Assembly: GCF_900095175.1 (NCBI RefSeq)
Contig: NZ_LT606946.1
Coordinates: forward strand, 64,712-128,711
Source of the DNA: Polynucleobacter necessarius
GTDB lineage: Bacteria > Pseudomonadota > Gammaproteobacteria > Burkholderiales > Burkholderiaceae
Length of the DNA stretch: 64,000 bases
Reading direction: 5' to 3'
This document shows positions 36,025 through 46,305 of this stretch, piece after piece. The notes below the pieces were generated by a model. The model did not search any database. It was not told where the DNA came from and saw only the letters and a list, made by a program, of their open reading frames with translations. Each line of letters opens with the position of its first letter. The first letter of the stretch is position 1. The translations under genes and the position numbers were made by a program.

Positions 36025-36552
36025 CTATAAAGCTGATTTAATAGATTTTCTGAGCTCTTCTTCGCTTATCTTTCCTAATTTGCTGCTAATTGCTTTGCGT
36101 TGAGCATTAATGATGATGGTGTACGGAAGAGCGCCTTGGCTATTCCCCATTTGTTTAGATAGATTGCTACCCTCTAGTCCACCAATCACGATGGGGTAAG
36201 AAACTGGGGTCATTTCTAGGAATTGACGAATATTAGAGGGTGAATCGATGCCGATACCTACAAATAAGACATTTTGATCCTTGAATTCACCTTGCAATGC
36301 ATCCAAAGTGGGCATTTCTTCAACGCAAGGAGGGCACCAGGAGGCCCAAAAGTTCACAACCAGAACTTTTCCTTGCCATTGCGCTGTATCGACTGTTTTG
36401 CCATCAGGCGTTTGCCATGGGTTGGCAAAAAAGGCTTTGATAGCGGGATCGCTTGCTAAGCCGGTTTTGTAAATCCATTGCGAAGTCAATACTCCTGCAA
36501 GCAGGGCTACGAGACTAATTCCGGTGATGCTAATCCACTGTCTGCGGTTCAT
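36025..36552 (-). CDS. TlpA/ResA-like membrane-anchored thioredoxin
   Basis: Periplasmic thiol-disulfide protein, probably a reductant, for example in cytochrome c maturation. An N-terminal anchor helix (ISITGISLVALLAGVL, residues about 7-22) is followed by a thioredoxin fold with the active site WASWCPPCVEEMPTL. GVGIDS and ALPYTIIINAQR, with the cis-proline, are conserved. It has 175 residues. It is divergent from mpl by 26 bases. The partner is not shown by context. Confidence 0.9.
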   Translation of the reverse strand: MNRRQWISITGISLVALLAGVLTSQWIYKTGLASDPAIKAFFANPWQTPDGKTVDTAQWQGKVLVVNFWASWCPPCVEEMPTLDALQGEFKDQNVLFVGIGIDSPSNIRQFLEMTPVSYPIVIGGLEGSNLSKQMGNSQGALPYTIIINAQRKAISSKLGKISEEELRKSIKSAL

Positions 36553-36578
36553 TGCTACTCCTTAGCTAAAATTCCCCA

Positions 36579-37985
36579 ATGCATATTCATATCTTGGGCA
36601 TTTGCGGTACTTTCATGGGCGGCATTGCCGCAATCGCTCGGCAGGTCGGACATCGCGTCACTGGCTGTGATGCCAATGTGTATCCGCCAATGAGCACGCA
36701 ACTTGAGGCGCAGGGCATTGAGCTCATCGAGGGATTTTCGCCCGATCAATTATTACAGTTTGAGACGATGCCAGATTTATTTGTGATCGGCAACGTCGTT
36801 TCTCGTGGCAATCCGCTGATGGAGGCCATTTTGAATCAAGGCCTTCCTTACACATCTGGACCCCAATGGCTAGGTGAGCAAGTATTGTTTGATAGGCATG
36901 TATTGGCTGTTGCTGGTACGCACGGTAAAACAACGACCTCTGCCATATTGGCTTGGATTTTGGAGTTCAACGATTACAAGCCGGGTTACTTAATTGGTGG
37001 AGTGCCATTAAATTTCACGGTATCGGCTCGTCTGGGTGAAAGTAAATACTTTGTAATCGAAGCGGATGAATATGACACTGCCTTTTTTGATAAACGCAGT
37101 AAGTTTGTCCACTATCGTCCGCGCACCGCTTTAATAAACAATCTTGAGCTTGATCATGCCGATATTTTTGCTGATCTTGCTGCAATCGAAACGCAGTTTC
37201 ATCATTTGGTTCGCACGGTGCCGGGTAACGGTCTCGTTGTGGTGAATAGTGAAGAGCCTGCTCTAGAGAGAGTCATCACACGAGGTGCTTGGGCACCTGT
37301 TGAAAAGTTTGGCCAAAATAAAAATAATGCCTGGTCTTTAATTTCTCAAGCGGCAGATGGCTTCATTGTTCTGCAGGATGGTAAAGAAGTTGCAACGGTG
37401 ACCTGGGCCCCAGACTCTGGTGTCATGGGTCGACATAATCAACTCAATGCATTGGCAGCGATTGCTTCTGCAAACCATATTGGCATTTCTCCAGCTGATG
37501 CGGCACGTGCTCTTGCTGAGTTTAAGAATGTGAAGCGCCGCTTGGAAACGATTGGCGTAGTAAATGAGGTGACGGTCTACGATGATTTTGCGCATCACCC
37601 GACTGCAATTATTACTACGGTAGATAGCTTGCGTCGTCGCGTAGGGCAGTCTCGAATTTTGGCAGTATTAGAGCCGCGTTCTAATACGATGAAACTCGGC
37701 GTCATGAAAGCACAACTACCCAATAGTCTTGAGGCGGCCGATAAAGTTTTTGCTTATGGCGCCAGCACTGGTAAAGATTCTTTGGGTTGGGATTTAAACG
37801 AAGTCTTAGCACCATTAAATGCAAAGAGTGACGATCGTGCTGCAGCTTTTGATGATCTATCTGCTTTGGTTAAGGCCGTTGCAAATGAAGCAAAGCCTGG
37901 CGATCACATTTTGGTGATGAGTAATGGCGGTTTTGGTGGCGTGCATCAAAAAATATTGACCGCAATACAAGAGAAAGCAAAGTAA
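36579..37985 (+). CDS. mpl: UDP-N-acetylmuramate:L-Ala-gamma-D-Glu-meso-DAP ligase
   Basis: Recycles the murein tripeptide by joining it to UDP-MurNAc. The Mur-ligase ATP motif is [14 protein letters not shown] (near 110). The N-terminus [18 protein letters not shown] is specific to Mpl rather than Mur[17 protein letters not shown] and [10 protein letters not shown] are also Mpl features. It has 468 residues. With the intact AmpD domain at 24.8 kb, the window retains two steps of peptidoglycan recycling. The stop overlaps the next ATG by one base. Confidence 0.96.
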   Translation: MHIHILGICGTFMGGIAAIARQVGHRVTGCDANVYPPMSTQLEAQGIELIEGFSPDQLLQFETMPDLFVIGNVVSRGNPLMEAILNQGLPYTSGPQWLGEQVLFDRHVLAVAGTHGKTTTSAILAWILEFNDYKPGYLIGGVPLNFTVSARLGESKYFVIEADEYDTAFFDKRSKFVHYRPRTALINNLELDHADIFADLAAIETQFHHLVRTVPGNGLVVVNSEEPALERVITRGAWAPVEKFGQNKNNAWSLISQAADGFIVLQDGKEVATVTWAPDSGVMGRHNQLNALAAIASANHIGISPADAARALAEFKNVKRRLETIGVVNEVTVYDDFAHHPTAIITTVDSLRRRVGQSRILAVLEPRSNTMKLGVMKAQLPNSLEAADKVFAYGASTGKDSLGWDLNEVLAPLNAKSDDRAAAFDDLSALVKAVANEAKPGDHILVMSNGGFGGVHQKILTAIQEKAK

Positions 37986-38719
37986 TGAGTATGGGACTAA
38001 AAGATAAAGTAGCCATCATTACTGGGGCCGCAAAAGGGATTGGCTTTGCAACGGCACAGCGCTTTGCACAAGAGGGTGTAAAAGTCATGATTGCGGATGT
38101 GAGTCCTGATGCAGTGAAGGCTGCAGTTGATCTCATTCCAGGATCTGAAGCCTATGTCATGAACGTGACTGATCGCGCAAGTGTTGAAGCGGCTGTTGAT
38201 CAAATCATGCAGCGTCACGGACGCATTGATATCTTGATTAACAATGCTGGCATCACGCAAGATGCACGCTTAGTCAAAATGACTGAAGCACAATTTGATG
38301 CTGTGATTGATGTTAATTTGAAGGGTGTATTCAATTGCACCCAGTTGGTTGTGCCGCATATGTTAGAGGCTGGTAAAGGCGCTGTTGTTAATGCCTCAAG
38401 CGTTGTCGGCATCTATGGAAATTTTGGGCAGACAAATTATTCGGCCACGAAATTTGGCGTCATTGGATTTACTAAAACTTGGGCTCGTGAACTGGGTGCA
38501 AAAGGTATTCGGGTAAATGCAGTGTGCCCAGGCTTTATTGCCACTGAGATGGTCAAAGCCATGCCTGAAAATATCCTCAAAGATATTGAAAGACGCAGCT
38601 GGCTTGGTCGCTTAGGTACTCCAGAAGAAATGGCGAACGTGTATTTATTCTTGGCGAGCGATGAAGCCAGTTATGTCAATGGCGTAGCACTTGAGGCCAG
38701 CGGCGGGATCTCGCTCTAA
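37985..38719 (+). CDS. 3-oxoacyl-ACP reductase-like SDR (FabG family)
   Basis: NAD(P)H-dependent short-chain dehydrogenase of 244 residues. The cofactor motif is GAAKGIG, with NNAG following. The catalytic Ser (NASSVVG), Tyr and Lys (YSATK) are all present, and the C-terminus [14 protein letters not shown] is FabG-like. The true substrate could be 3-oxoacyl-ACP or an acetoacetyl-CoA-type compound. It is not in a fatty-acid cluster, so I leave the symbol blank. It is coupled to mpl by a one-base TAATG overlap. Confidence 0.88.
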   Translation: MSMGLKDKVAIITGAAKGIGFATAQRFAQEGVKVMIADVSPDAVKAAVDLIPGSEAYVMNVTDRASVEAAVDQIMQRHGRIDILINNAGITQDARLVKMTEAQFDAVIDVNLKGVFNCTQLVVPHMLEAGKGAVVNASSVVGIYGNFGQTNYSATKFGVIGFTKTWARELGAKGIRVNAVCPGFIATEMVKAMPENILKDIERRSWLGRLGTPEEMANVYLFLASDEASYVNGVALEASGGISL

Positions 38720-38721
38720 CA

Positions 38722-40713
38722 ATGCATCTTTTATATGAAGAGGGTGGTGACATTAAGGTCGCCACAGTCCAGTCTGCCTCTGGCGCTGGAGATGCTGAAT
38801 CTTGGCAGGCGACAAGCCTGTCCGGGAAAAGGATCAAACTAAAGGCCAAAGAAGTTTGGCTACGTTTTGAAAAGCCAGAGCCACAAGCTTTAATGGATGA
38901 GGCAAATGCTTTATCTAAAGAGATTGATTTGCAGTTCTTGTGGGACTGTGCACCCGATGAAGAGTTTGGCCTGGTGGATGTTGCCCAGGAATACTTTGGT
39001 GCTCAAGCAAGTATCCCGCAACAGACGGTATTAGCCATTGCATTGCAAGGGGCGCCAGTATTTTTCCGTCGCAAAGGGCGGGGACGTTTTCAACGAGCGC
39101 CGCTAGAACAGTTACAGGCTGGCCTAGCTGCACTTGAGCGCAAACAAAAAGAATTAGAGCAGCAGGCTGCTTGGCAAAAAGAGCTGGTGGCCGGCGTGTT
39201 TCCAGAGACGCTCAAGTCTCAAGCAAATCAACTGCTGTTTTCCCCGGATAAAAATACCCCTGCCTACAAAGCTTTGGTTGCTGCTTGTACTGAATCAGGA
39301 GAATCGCCTGCACGGTTGATGATTCGCTGTGGCGCGATTGATTCACCTTTGCAATATCACCAGGGCATGTTCTTAAAGGCGCATTTCCCTCAAGGTGCTG
39401 CACATGACCCAAGTTTGGTTGTTGACCAAGCCGTATTAGATGCGGCTATTTCAGAATTACCTTTAGCTGAGGTGACTGCTTTCTCGATTGATGACTCAGG
39501 CACTACGGAAATTGATGATGCTTTGTCAGTCACTGCACTTGAGGGCGGCGGTCATCGCATTGGCATACATATTGCGGCGCCTGGTTTGGTGATTGCTAAG
39601 GATGACGCTTTAGATAAGGTCGCACGCACGCGTATGTCTACGGTGTATTTCCCTGGCGACAAGATCACGATGTTGCCCGACACAGTGATTTCGCAGTTCT
39701 CATTGGATGAGGGTGCCGCTCGCCCAGCTTTATCGATTTATGTGGACATTGATTCTGCTGGAGTTGTGGATAAAGAGACTCTGCAATTGCGCGCCGAGAT
39801 GGTTCCCATGGGATCTAACCTTCGCCTCGAGAATTTGGAGCATCTTGTAACGGAAGAAAGCTTAGCCGATGAATTGTCTGACTATGCTTATCGTCAAGAG
39901 CTCAGTGTGTTGTGGGCCGCGGCAAAGTTATTGCATGCAGGGTGGTGCCAAGAGCAACGAGTAGTAAATGGATTGCGTGCTGAGCAATTAGGGGTCTTGG
40001 ATCCCAATGCATTAGCAAGAGACTTTCATTTTCAAATCAAGGAAGTGGATGGTGCGCAGCGAGTCGAGATTACTCCGCGTCAACGCGGTTCCATCTTGGA
40101 TACGATCGTTGCTGAGTGGATGATTTATTGCAACAGTGCTTCAGGACGCTTGTTGGCAGATCACGGGATACCTGGTTTGTTCCGCACCCAAAAGGGTTGG
40201 GGCCCTTTACGCACTCGTATGCAGACAACCCCTGGCCCCCATGAGGGCTTAGGCTTGGAGTATTACGCTTGGTGCACATCACCATTGCGCCGCTACTCCG
40301 ACTTAGTAAATCAGTGGCAGTTAATTGCTATTGCCAAGCATGGCATTACCGCCAAGATGGTGGCGCCGTTTCCGCCACGAGATGCTGCATTGATGGAAAT
40401 TGCTGCAGACTTTGAAGCTTGCTATTCTGCCTATGGTGAATACCAGGACCGTCTTGAGAAATATTGGTGCTTGCGTTGGGTTGCTCAGGATGAAGTTCCT
40501 AAGCAAGTTTTTGTGAGGCATCTCAAGGAAGGTGTGTCACGAGTAGAGCCTGTTCCATTACATTTGCCGGTTCCAGAGTTGGCTACGCATCCTCGCATGA
40601 CTCGAGCCGAAGTGAGTATTGCTGATGTAGATCTTCTGCAGCTTACTGCGGGAGTTCGAGTGCTTCATATTGAAACACCAGAAGTACCTGAGAGTGATGC
40701 AAGCCCCACCTAA
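38722..40713 (+). CDS. RNB-domain ribonuclease (RNase II/R-like)
   Basis: Processive 3'-5' exoribonuclease of 663 residues. The catalytic RNB domain starts near residue 250 with AFSIDDSGTTEIDDALSV, whose aspartates hold the metal. GIHIAAPGLVI and YCTSPLRRYSDLVNQ-like segments (here AWCTSPLRRYSDL) follow. Cold-shock domains are weakly conserved and the C-terminal S1 region is reduced, as in other betaproteobacterial RNB proteins. It lies 2 bases after the SDR stop, and its end overlaps the tonB-like gene. Confidence 0.9.
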   Translation: MHLLYEEGGDIKVATVQSASGAGDAESWQATSLSGKRIKLKAKEVWLRFEKPEPQALMDEANALSKEIDLQFLWDCAPDEEFGLVDVAQEYFGAQASIPQQTVLAIALQGAPVFFRRKGRGRFQRAPLEQLQAGLAALERKQKELEQQAAWQKELVAGVFPETLKSQANQLLFSPDKNTPAYKALVAACTESGESPARLMIRCGAIDSPLQYHQGMFLKAHFPQGAAHDPSLVVDQAVLDAAISELPLAEVTAFSIDDSGTTEIDDALSVTALEGGGHRIGIHIAAPGLVIAKDDALDKVARTRMSTVYFPGDKITMLPDTVISQFSLDEGAARPALSIYVDIDSAGVVDKETLQLRAEMVPMGSNLRLENLEHLVTEESLADELSDYAYRQELSVLWAAAKLLHAGWCQEQRVVNGLRAEQLGVLDPNALARDFHFQIKEVDGAQRVEITPRQRGSILDTIVAEWMIYCNSASGRLLADHGIPGLFRTQKGWGPLRTRMQTTPGPHEGLGLEYYAWCTSPLRRYSDLVNQWQLIAIAKHGITAKMVAPFPPRDAALMEIAADFEACYSAYGEYQDRLEKYWCLRWVAQDEVPKQVFVRHLKEGVSRVEPVPLHLPVPELATHPRMTRAEVSIADVDLLQLTAGVRVLHIETPEVPESDASPT

Positions 40714-41557
40714 GTTGACTCAGCTGGTAGCGCGCTTAGATGGTAGTTGGCGCCGCTACCCATTTGGCTATGCCTTGGGTCTCTCGATTCTGGCTCATCT
40801 CATTTTCTTGTCGTTTCGCTGGGGCATTGGTGAAATTGAGAATTGCCGTTTAAACACACCGCTAAGCGTTGTTTTGGTCAATGCCAGTAATCAGGTGACG
40901 CCCAAGCAGGCCAATAAGTTGGCTCAGGCAGATTTGCATGGAGGCGGCAACACCCCTAATCAAGATGCAAGTGCATTACACCGAGCAAGGCTTGGTGCGG
41001 ATGCCCGCCTTGAAGTTTTGGAGAAACAACAAAAACAAATGCTAGCTAAGCTCGAAGCAGACCGAGCGCTATCAGGCGGTCGTAAAAGTGGTGATGAGAA
41101 TAAAGTCACGTCGCAGCTAAACTCTTTAGAGGCTGAGTTGGCGAAGCGTTTGCAGGTCAATGGGCGGGAGCCTCGTCGTAAGGTCTTGACAGGAGCCAGT
41201 ACGAAGGCGGTTGTATTTGCGCAGTATTACGACGCGATGCATCAAAAGATTGAGGCTTATGGAAGTGCATTTTTCCCGCGAGCTAATGGACGCCCTTTAT
41301 ATGGCAGTTTGGTGATTGTCGTGAGTGTCGATGCCCGGGGACGGATTGCTAACAATGCTCAGGGTAAAGATGGCTTGAGTATTGGACGAAGCTCTGGCAA
41401 TCCTGAGTTAGATCGCCAGGCCTTAGCGATTGTTCGTGCTTCTGCTCCCTTTGGAGTTTTCCCGGCAGAAATGCGCAATCAGATTGATATCTTAGACTGG
41501 GTTTCTACTTTTGATTTCACGAGAGATGGATCTGATCGCTTAGATCTGCGTCCTTAA
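40697..41557 (+). CDS. TonB-like energy-transducing protein
   Basis: Inner-membrane protein of about 286 residues. An N-terminal anchor (GYALGLSILAHLIFLSF) carries the TonB/TolA-type histidine. A charged middle section with coiled-coil character (ARLEVLEKQQKQMLAKLEAD) and a C-terminal TonB-like domain follow (YGSLVIVVSVDARGRI; NPELDRQALAIVRASAPFG). The ATG at 40697 lies inside the end of the RNB gene; earlier GTG (40694) and TTG (40670) starts exist. No exbBD lies nearby, so the partner is unknown. It probably belongs to the RNB-tonB-aroE-mtgA operon. Confidence 0.82.
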   Translation: MQAPPKLTQLVARLDGSWRRYPFGYALGLSILAHLIFLSFRWGIGEIENCRLNTPLSVVLVNASNQVTPKQANKLAQADLHGGGNTPNQDASALHRARLGADARLEVLEKQQKQMLAKLEADRALSGGRKSGDENKVTSQLNSLEAELAKRLQVNGREPRRKVLTGASTKAVVFAQYYDAMHQKIEAYGSAFFPRANGRPLYGSLVIVVSVDARGRIANNAQGKDGLSIGRSSGNPELDRQALAIVRASAPFGVFPAEMRNQIDILDWVSTFDFTRDGSDRLDLRP

Positions 41558-41599
41558 TTCAGTCATGTATTACGAAATTTCGCTTATCCTGTAGTCACT

Positions 41600-42508
41600 A
41601 TGAGTCAAGCCACTTCTACTGAATTGCATACCGACCCCACCCAATTTCCTGGTGTGGATGTCTATGTGGTTGCTGGCAATCTGATCTCACACAGTAAATC
41701 ACCTGCCGTTCATAAACGATTTGCTGAGCAGTCAAATCAAAAAATGCACTACGGTCGTTTGCAGCCTGCGCTAGATCAATTCAAAACCGCTGCGCAATCT
41801 TTCTTTGCTGATGGTGGTAAAGGTATGAATGTCACCGTACCATTTAAGTTGGATGCACAGGCCCTTGCAGACGTATTAACACCGCGTGCGCAGCTGGCTG
41901 GCGCAGTAAATACTTTACGTATTGAGGATGGAAAAATCTTTGGTGACAATACCGATGGCGCTGGCTTAGTTAGAGACCTATTGGCGCAGGGTATCCAGAT
42001 TAAAGGTGCTCGGATCCTGCTGTTGGGAGCAGGCGGCGCTTCGCGCGGAGTGCTTGGCCCATTGCTGGAGCAGTCGCCTAAAGAGCTCATCATTGCCAAT
42101 CGATCCAATACCAAGGCTGATGAATTGGCTCAATTGTTTGGTGGTTTAGCTGGCTCATTGAATGTTGCACTACAAGCAGTTTCTTTAAGTGATCTTGAAG
42201 ATGCTGCTAAGACTACATCTCCTTTTGATCTCATTATTAATGCTACTGCTGCAGGCCTATCCGATGCATCGCCAATTAGCGATGCGGCAGCAAGCAATAT
42301 CTTTACCCCACGATCATTTGCTTATGACATGGTCTATGGCAAAGCCACTGCGTTCATGCAACAAGCATTGCATCGCGGTGCACGGGTAAGTGATGGCTTA
42401 GGCATGTTAGTAGAGCAGGCTGCAGATGCATTCTTAATTTGGCGTGGCGCTGCGCTTGCTGATGCGATTGATCCTCGCGCCGTCTTGGCAGAACTTCGTA
42501 CTTCCTAG
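41600..42508 (+). CDS. aroE: shikimate dehydrogenase
   Basis: NADP-dependent reduction of 3-dehydroshikimate. The substrate site is NLISHSKSPAVHKRF, with Lys and Asp in GMNVTVPFKLDA and DNTDGAGLVRDL. The cofactor motif is LLLGAGGASRGVLGP. It has 302 residues, slightly extended at the N-terminus. aroQ at 35.3 kb is another shikimate step. It is intact. Confidence 0.96.
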   Translation: MSQATSTELHTDPTQFPGVDVYVVAGNLISHSKSPAVHKRFAEQSNQKMHYGRLQPALDQFKTAAQSFFADGGKGMNVTVPFKLDAQALADVLTPRAQLAGAVNTLRIEDGKIFGDNTDGAGLVRDLLAQGIQIKGARILLLGAGGASRGVLGPLLEQSPKELIIANRSNTKADELAQLFGGLAGSLNVALQAVSLSDLEDAAKTTSPFDLIINATAAGLSDASPISDAAASNIFTPRSFAYDMVYGKATAFMQQALHRGARVSDGLGMLVEQAADAFLIWRGAALADAIDPRAVLAELRTS

Positions 42509-42525
42509 TTTTTAGCTGAGCTTTG

Positions 42526-43266
42526 ATGCGCTGGCTTTCTTACCTTTTGAAATGTTTGCTGGGTGGTTTTATTGCCATGCAAATGTACTTTGTCATTCAG
42601 ATTGGAATGTGGATGACGCTTGATCCAAGCAGCACTGCATTTCAGAGGGCAGAGCGCTGGCGCCTTTGTGGCCTGTCTTGGTCTTGCCCGGTGCGGTCAA
42701 AATGGGTTCCTTACGACAAAATATCAAACAACCTGAAGCGCGCTGTTTTGGTCAGTGAAGATGATATCTTTTTTCAGCATATGGGCGTGCGAGTGGAGGA
42801 CATGCAAAAAGCATGGGCTAAAAATTCACAGCTTAATCAACAAGGCGGTAAATCTAAAACCGCTTTACGTGGCGGCTCCACAATCACGCAGCAACTAGCA
42901 AAGAACCTTTTTCTTTCTTCCGAACAGAATTATTTTCGCAAAGCACAGGAGCTGATTATTACTGGCCTACTTGAGGTAATGTTGTCTAAGCAAAGGCTGT
43001 TTGAAATCTATCTAAACTCAGTGGAGTGGAGTGAGGGCATCTTTGGCATCGGTGCTGCCTCTCAGCATTACTATGGAATAAAACCAGCATCACTTGATCG
43101 TGAGCAGGCTGCAGCCTTAGCGTCTGCATTGCCAGCGCCCAAGTGTTTTGACAAAGCGCAGTACTGTCGTAAGGCCAATGTTCATTTTCCTACACGGCAG
43201 AACTTTATTTTAGAAAATATGGACAGAGTGGCTTTAGCGCCCACTCCAAAACCAAAGACTCGTTAG
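42526..43266 (+). CDS. mtgA: monofunctional peptidoglycan transglycosylase
   Basis: Membrane-bound GT51 glycosyltransferase that polymerises lipid II. An N-terminal anchor (LLKCLLGGFIAMQMYFVIQ) is followed by VSEDDIFFQHMGV, with the catalytic Glu, and GGSTITQQLAKNLFLS, the family hallmark. The second Glu lies in EVMLSKQRLFEIYLNSVEW. About 246 residues. A TTG directly precedes the ATG at 42526; I use the ATG. It follows aroE by 17 bases. Confidence 0.95.
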   Translation: MRWLSYLLKCLLGGFIAMQMYFVIQIGMWMTLDPSSTAFQRAERWRLCGLSWSCPVRSKWVPYDKISNNLKRAVLVSEDDIFFQHMGVRVEDMQKAWAKNSQLNQQGGKSKTALRGGSTITQQLAKNLFLSSEQNYFRKAQELIITGLLEVMLSKQRLFEIYLNSVEWSEGIFGIGAASQHYYGIKPASLDREQAAALASALPAPKCFDKAQYCRKANVHFPTRQNFILENMDRVALAPTPKPKTR

Positions 43267-43295
43267 GTCTGCTGTATAAGTTGGCCCGACTTTTG

Positions 43296-44141
43296 TTATT
43301 TGCTGGCTGCAGCTCTTAATGCATCTCTAGTGGTGATGGCCACTTTTCTGGCGGCTTCAGCAAAATCATTTCCTGAGCTTGCATACAGGATTGCTCTGGA
43401 AGAGTTAATCATCATGCCAGTGCCTGGCTTATTGGGGATAGTGCCAGCCTTTACCGTGGCATCGATATCGCCACCTTGAGCACCAATACCTGGAATGAGT
43501 AACGGCATCTCGCCCACAATCGCTCTCACTTTGGCAATTTCTTCAGGGAAGGTTGCGCCAACTACGAGGCTGATTTGGCCAGAGGCATTCCACTGTTGTG
43601 CGGCGAGTTTGGCAACATGCAGGTAAAGCGGTTCGCCATTGGGGGCCACATTCAAGAACTGAAGGTCAGAGCCTCCTGGATTTGAGGTACGACATAAAAC
43701 AATCACACCCTTGCCGGCGTGTTTTAGGTAAGGCTCGATCGTGTCAAAGCCCATGTAAGGGTTCACGGTAACGGCATCCGCGCCATAGCGTTCAAAAGCC
43801 TCTAAGGCATAGTGGTCGGCAGTACTGCCGATATCACCACGTTTGGAATCCAAGATGACTGGAATATGGGGGTATTTATCTTTGAGGTACCTGGCCAACT
43901 TTTCTAGTTGGGCTTCGGCTCTTTGGGAGGCGAAGTAGGCGAACTGGGGCTTAAAGGAGCAGACGGTATCTGCGGTGGCATCAGCGATCTCGCGGCAGAA
44001 CTCAAAAATCCCCTCAGGCTTACCCTGAAATGCGGCAGGCAAGCGCTTAGGGCCTGGATCAAAGCCCACACACAACATACTGCCTTGGGAAGCCCATGCG
44101 GACTGGAGTTGTTGGGTAAAGGTATTTGGGCTTGAGTTCAT
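43296..44141 (-). CDS. pyrF: orotidine 5'-phosphate decarboxylase, group 2
   Basis: Last step of UMP synthesis. The catalytic Lys-Asp array is in [18 protein letters not shown], preceded by [12 protein letters not shown], and the phosphate site is [11 protein letters not shown]. At 281 residues it belongs to the longer group 2 form found in mycobacteria and betaproteobacteria. It is convergent with mtgA and divergent from corA. Confidence 0.95.
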   Translation of the reverse strand: MNSSPNTFTQQLQSAWASQGSMLCVGFDPGPKRLPAAFQGKPEGIFEFCREIADATADTVCSFKPQFAYFASQRAEAQLEKLARYLKDKYPHIPVILDSKRGDIGSTADHYALEAFERYGADAVTVNPYMGFDTIEPYLKHAGKGVIVLCRTSNPGGSDLQFLNVAPNGEPLYLHVAKLAAQQWNASGQISLVVGATFPEEIAKVRAIVGEMPLLIPGIGAQGGDIDATVKAGTIPNKPGTGMMINSSRAILYASSGNDFAEAARKVAITTRDALRAAASK

Positions 44142-44215
44142 TGGAATTAGGCATATTTTAGTGAAACTGTCATGATCTATAGGATAAACTAGCGACCATT
44201 CCTTAGAAGTTCACC

Positions 44216-45184
44216 ATGATCAACTTGTTCGTCCTGCAAAATGGCCGCCTCTCGCAAGAGCAAGTGGAAGATCGCAATGAATTGTTGCAATACTCCAACC
44301 CTATCTGGATTGACGTTGTTAATCCCGAAGAAGAGCTCCTATGGATTAAAGAGGCTTTTGGCGTTCTTTTGCCTGAATTAGATGATTTGGGTGACTTGGA
44401 AGCTTCTGCGCGTTATTTCGAGGCAGATGACGGCCACCTCCACATTCGTACTGATTTCTTGTTGGACGAAGAAGAGACTTCACGCAACGTGCGAGTCGCT
44501 TTCGTAATGACCAAGCAAGTGTTGTTCTCGATTCATGATGAAGATTTACCGGTGTTCCGTTTGGTGCGCTTGCGTGCCCGTTTGCGCCCAGGATCAGTCA
44601 GTAATGCAAAAGATGTTTTGCTCGACCTATATTCGACCGATGTTGAGTATTCCGCCGATGCTTTGGAAGAGGTTTATGAAAAACTCGAGCAAGCAGGTAA
44701 GCGTGTTCTACAAGATGACATCACTGATAACGATGCAGAAGAGGTGCTCGAAACTATTGCTAAGGAAGAGGATACCAACGGACGTATTCGTCGTAATGTG
44801 ATGGATACCCGTCGTGCATTGTCTTTCTTAATGCGTAGCAAATTATTGTCTGATGAGCAGCAAGAAGAAGCGCGTCAGATTTTGCGAGATATTGATTCAC
44901 TAGAAAACCATACTGCGTTCTTGTTCGATAAGATTAACTTCTTGATGGATGCGACAGTCGGTTTTATTAACTTGAACCAAAGTAAGATCATCAAGATCTT
45001 CTCGGTGGTATCTGTTGCTTTGATGCCGCCGACTTTATTAGCTAGTGTGTGGGGTATGAACTTTCGCTACATGCCTGAACTAGAAGAGACTTGGGGTTAT
45101 CCAGTCGCCATTCTTTCTATGGTGATTTCGGCGATGATTCCATTAGGCTACTTCCGCCATAAGGGTTGGCTAAGCTCACGCTAA
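44216..45184 (+). CDS. corA: magnesium/cobalt transporter CorA
   Basis: Pentameric divalent-cation channel. A large cytoplasmic N-terminal domain (about 1-255) ends in two membrane helices. The selectivity signature GMN is present in SVWGMNFRYMPE at the end of the first helix. The C-terminus is short and basic (GYFRHKGWLSSR). It has 322 residues and is intact. It is a second possible magnesium-related protein besides the CorC-like one at 9 kb. Confidence 0.96.
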   Translation: MINLFVLQNGRLSQEQVEDRNELLQYSNPIWIDVVNPEEELLWIKEAFGVLLPELDDLGDLEASARYFEADDGHLHIRTDFLLDEEETSRNVRVAFVMTKQVLFSIHDEDLPVFRLVRLRARLRPGSVSNAKDVLLDLYSTDVEYSADALEEVYEKLEQAGKRVLQDDITDNDAEEVLETIAKEEDTNGRIRRNVMDTRRALSFLMRSKLLSDEQQEEARQILRDIDSLENHTAFLFDKINFLMDATVGFINLNQSKIIKIFSVVSVALMPPTLLASVWGMNFRYMPELEETWGYPVAILSMVISAMIPLGYFRHKGWLSSR

Positions 45185-45202
45185 TTCTGTAGTACTGCCT
45201 TA

Positions 45203-45727
45203 TTAGGCGTTTTTAAGTTTAAGCAATTCTAGAAATTGAGAGAGTGCAAAATCACGCGCTTGTTCTCGCACGATTTGACGATCACCTTTGAAATGCTTGG
45301 TCAGTGTGGCGGTATTGATCACATCATTTCCAATACTCTCTTTGATTGCCCAGCCAAAGCAGACGGTGCCAACTGGTTTTTCAGGTGAGCCACCTGTTGG
45401 GCCAGCGATGCCAGTAATGGAGATGGCGGCATTGACATTTGCATTGTGAAGCGCCCCTTCAGCCATGGCTTTAGCAACCTGCTCGCTGACTGCACCAAAC
45501 GAGTCGATCATCTCTGCTGGAACGTCTAAGCATTCAGATTTCGCAGCATTGCTATAGGTGACATAGCCTCTCTCAAGCCAATCACTCGAGCCTGCTAGAT
45601 CCGTCAGGGTTGCACAGACAAGACCGCCAGTACAGGATTCAGCTAAGGCAATTTTCCAGCCTCGACTTATTAAAGACAGTGCAACCGCTCTTGCTAGTTC
45701 ATGTTGGGGATCGTTATTATTTTTCAT
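45203..45727 (-). CDS. pncC: nicotinamide-nucleotide amidohydrolase (CinA C-terminal family)
   Basis: Deamidates NMN to NaMN, recycling NAD by-products. LAESCTGGLVCATLTDLAG holds the nucleophilic Ser, and SITGIAGPTGGSPEKPVGTV is the family signature. It is 174 residues from the ATG at 45727, which overlaps the pgpA stop by 4 bases; a longer reading would lie inside pgpA. This is the stand-alone PncC form without the CinA N-terminal domain. It is last in the thiL-pgpA-pncC operon. Confidence 0.93.
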   Translation of the reverse strand: MKNNNDPQHELARAVALSLISRGWKIALAESCTGGLVCATLTDLAGSSDWLERGYVTYSNAAKSECLDVPAEMIDSFGAVSEQVAKAMAEGALHNANVNAAISITGIAGPTGGSPEKPVGTVCFGWAIKESIGNDVINTATLTKHFKGDRQIVREQARDFALSQFLELLKLKNA

Positions 45728-46305
45728 GAGATGTAGCTCAATCCAATATGTAAGAGTGTGATGGTGAGTAAGGTGAAAAATACTGCAGCTAAATCGTCGG
45801 CAATGATTCCGAAACCACGCCAAAGCATTAAACCAAAACTGGAAGGATTGGAATTATCACCATCCTCTAATTGTTTAAAGTGACGATCAATCATTCCAAT
45901 CGGACCTGGCTTGACGGCATCAAAAAATCGGAAGAGTGCAAATGCCACAATTTGCACCCATAGGCTTGCCGGCATGATGAAAATCAGTACGAGCCAGAAG
46001 GCGACAACTTCATCCCACACAATTCCGCCAAAATCCTTTTTGCCTAGCTCTTCGCTAACTTGTCCGCAGATCCAGCAACCCAGCGCAATTCCTATCCCAA
46101 CGATCCACAACCAAGCTTCGGTAGATAGAGAGTACTCACCTATCAAGAAGGCAGCCCAAGCCCAGAGTGTTCCTGCGGTGCCAGGGGCGAATGGCGCCAA
46201 ACCACTACCCATGCCGAATGCCAGGGCGCGACTAGGTTTACTAAACACCCACTTGAAGCTGGGAGTCAAAGTGTGGGTACTTGGTGTATTCAATTGGGTA
46301 TTCAT
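45724..46305 (-). CDS. pgpA: phosphatidylglycerophosphatase A
   Basis: Membrane enzyme that removes phosphate from phosphatidylglycerophosphate. It has FGMGSGLAPFAPGTAGTLWA at the start and FGGIVWDEVVAFWL with the metal-binding acidic residues, and about four membrane segments in 193 residues. It overlaps thiL and pncC by 4 bases on each side, so the three are translationally coupled. Confidence 0.95.
   Translation of the reverse strand: MNTQLNTPSTHTLTPSFKWVFSKPSRALAFGMGSGLAPFAPGTAGTLWAWAAFLIGEYSLSTEAWLWIVGIGIALGCWICGQVSEELGKKDFGGIVWDEVVAFWLVLIFIMPASLWVQIVAFALFRFFDAVKPGPIGMIDRHFKQLEDGDNSNPSSFGLMLWRGFGIIADDLAAVFFTLLTITLLHIGLSYIS

Noticed and set aside
45186..45217. Weak hairpin GCCT/AGGC with a T run between corA and pncC
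   Set aside because: A stem of only four base pairs is too short to call a terminator.
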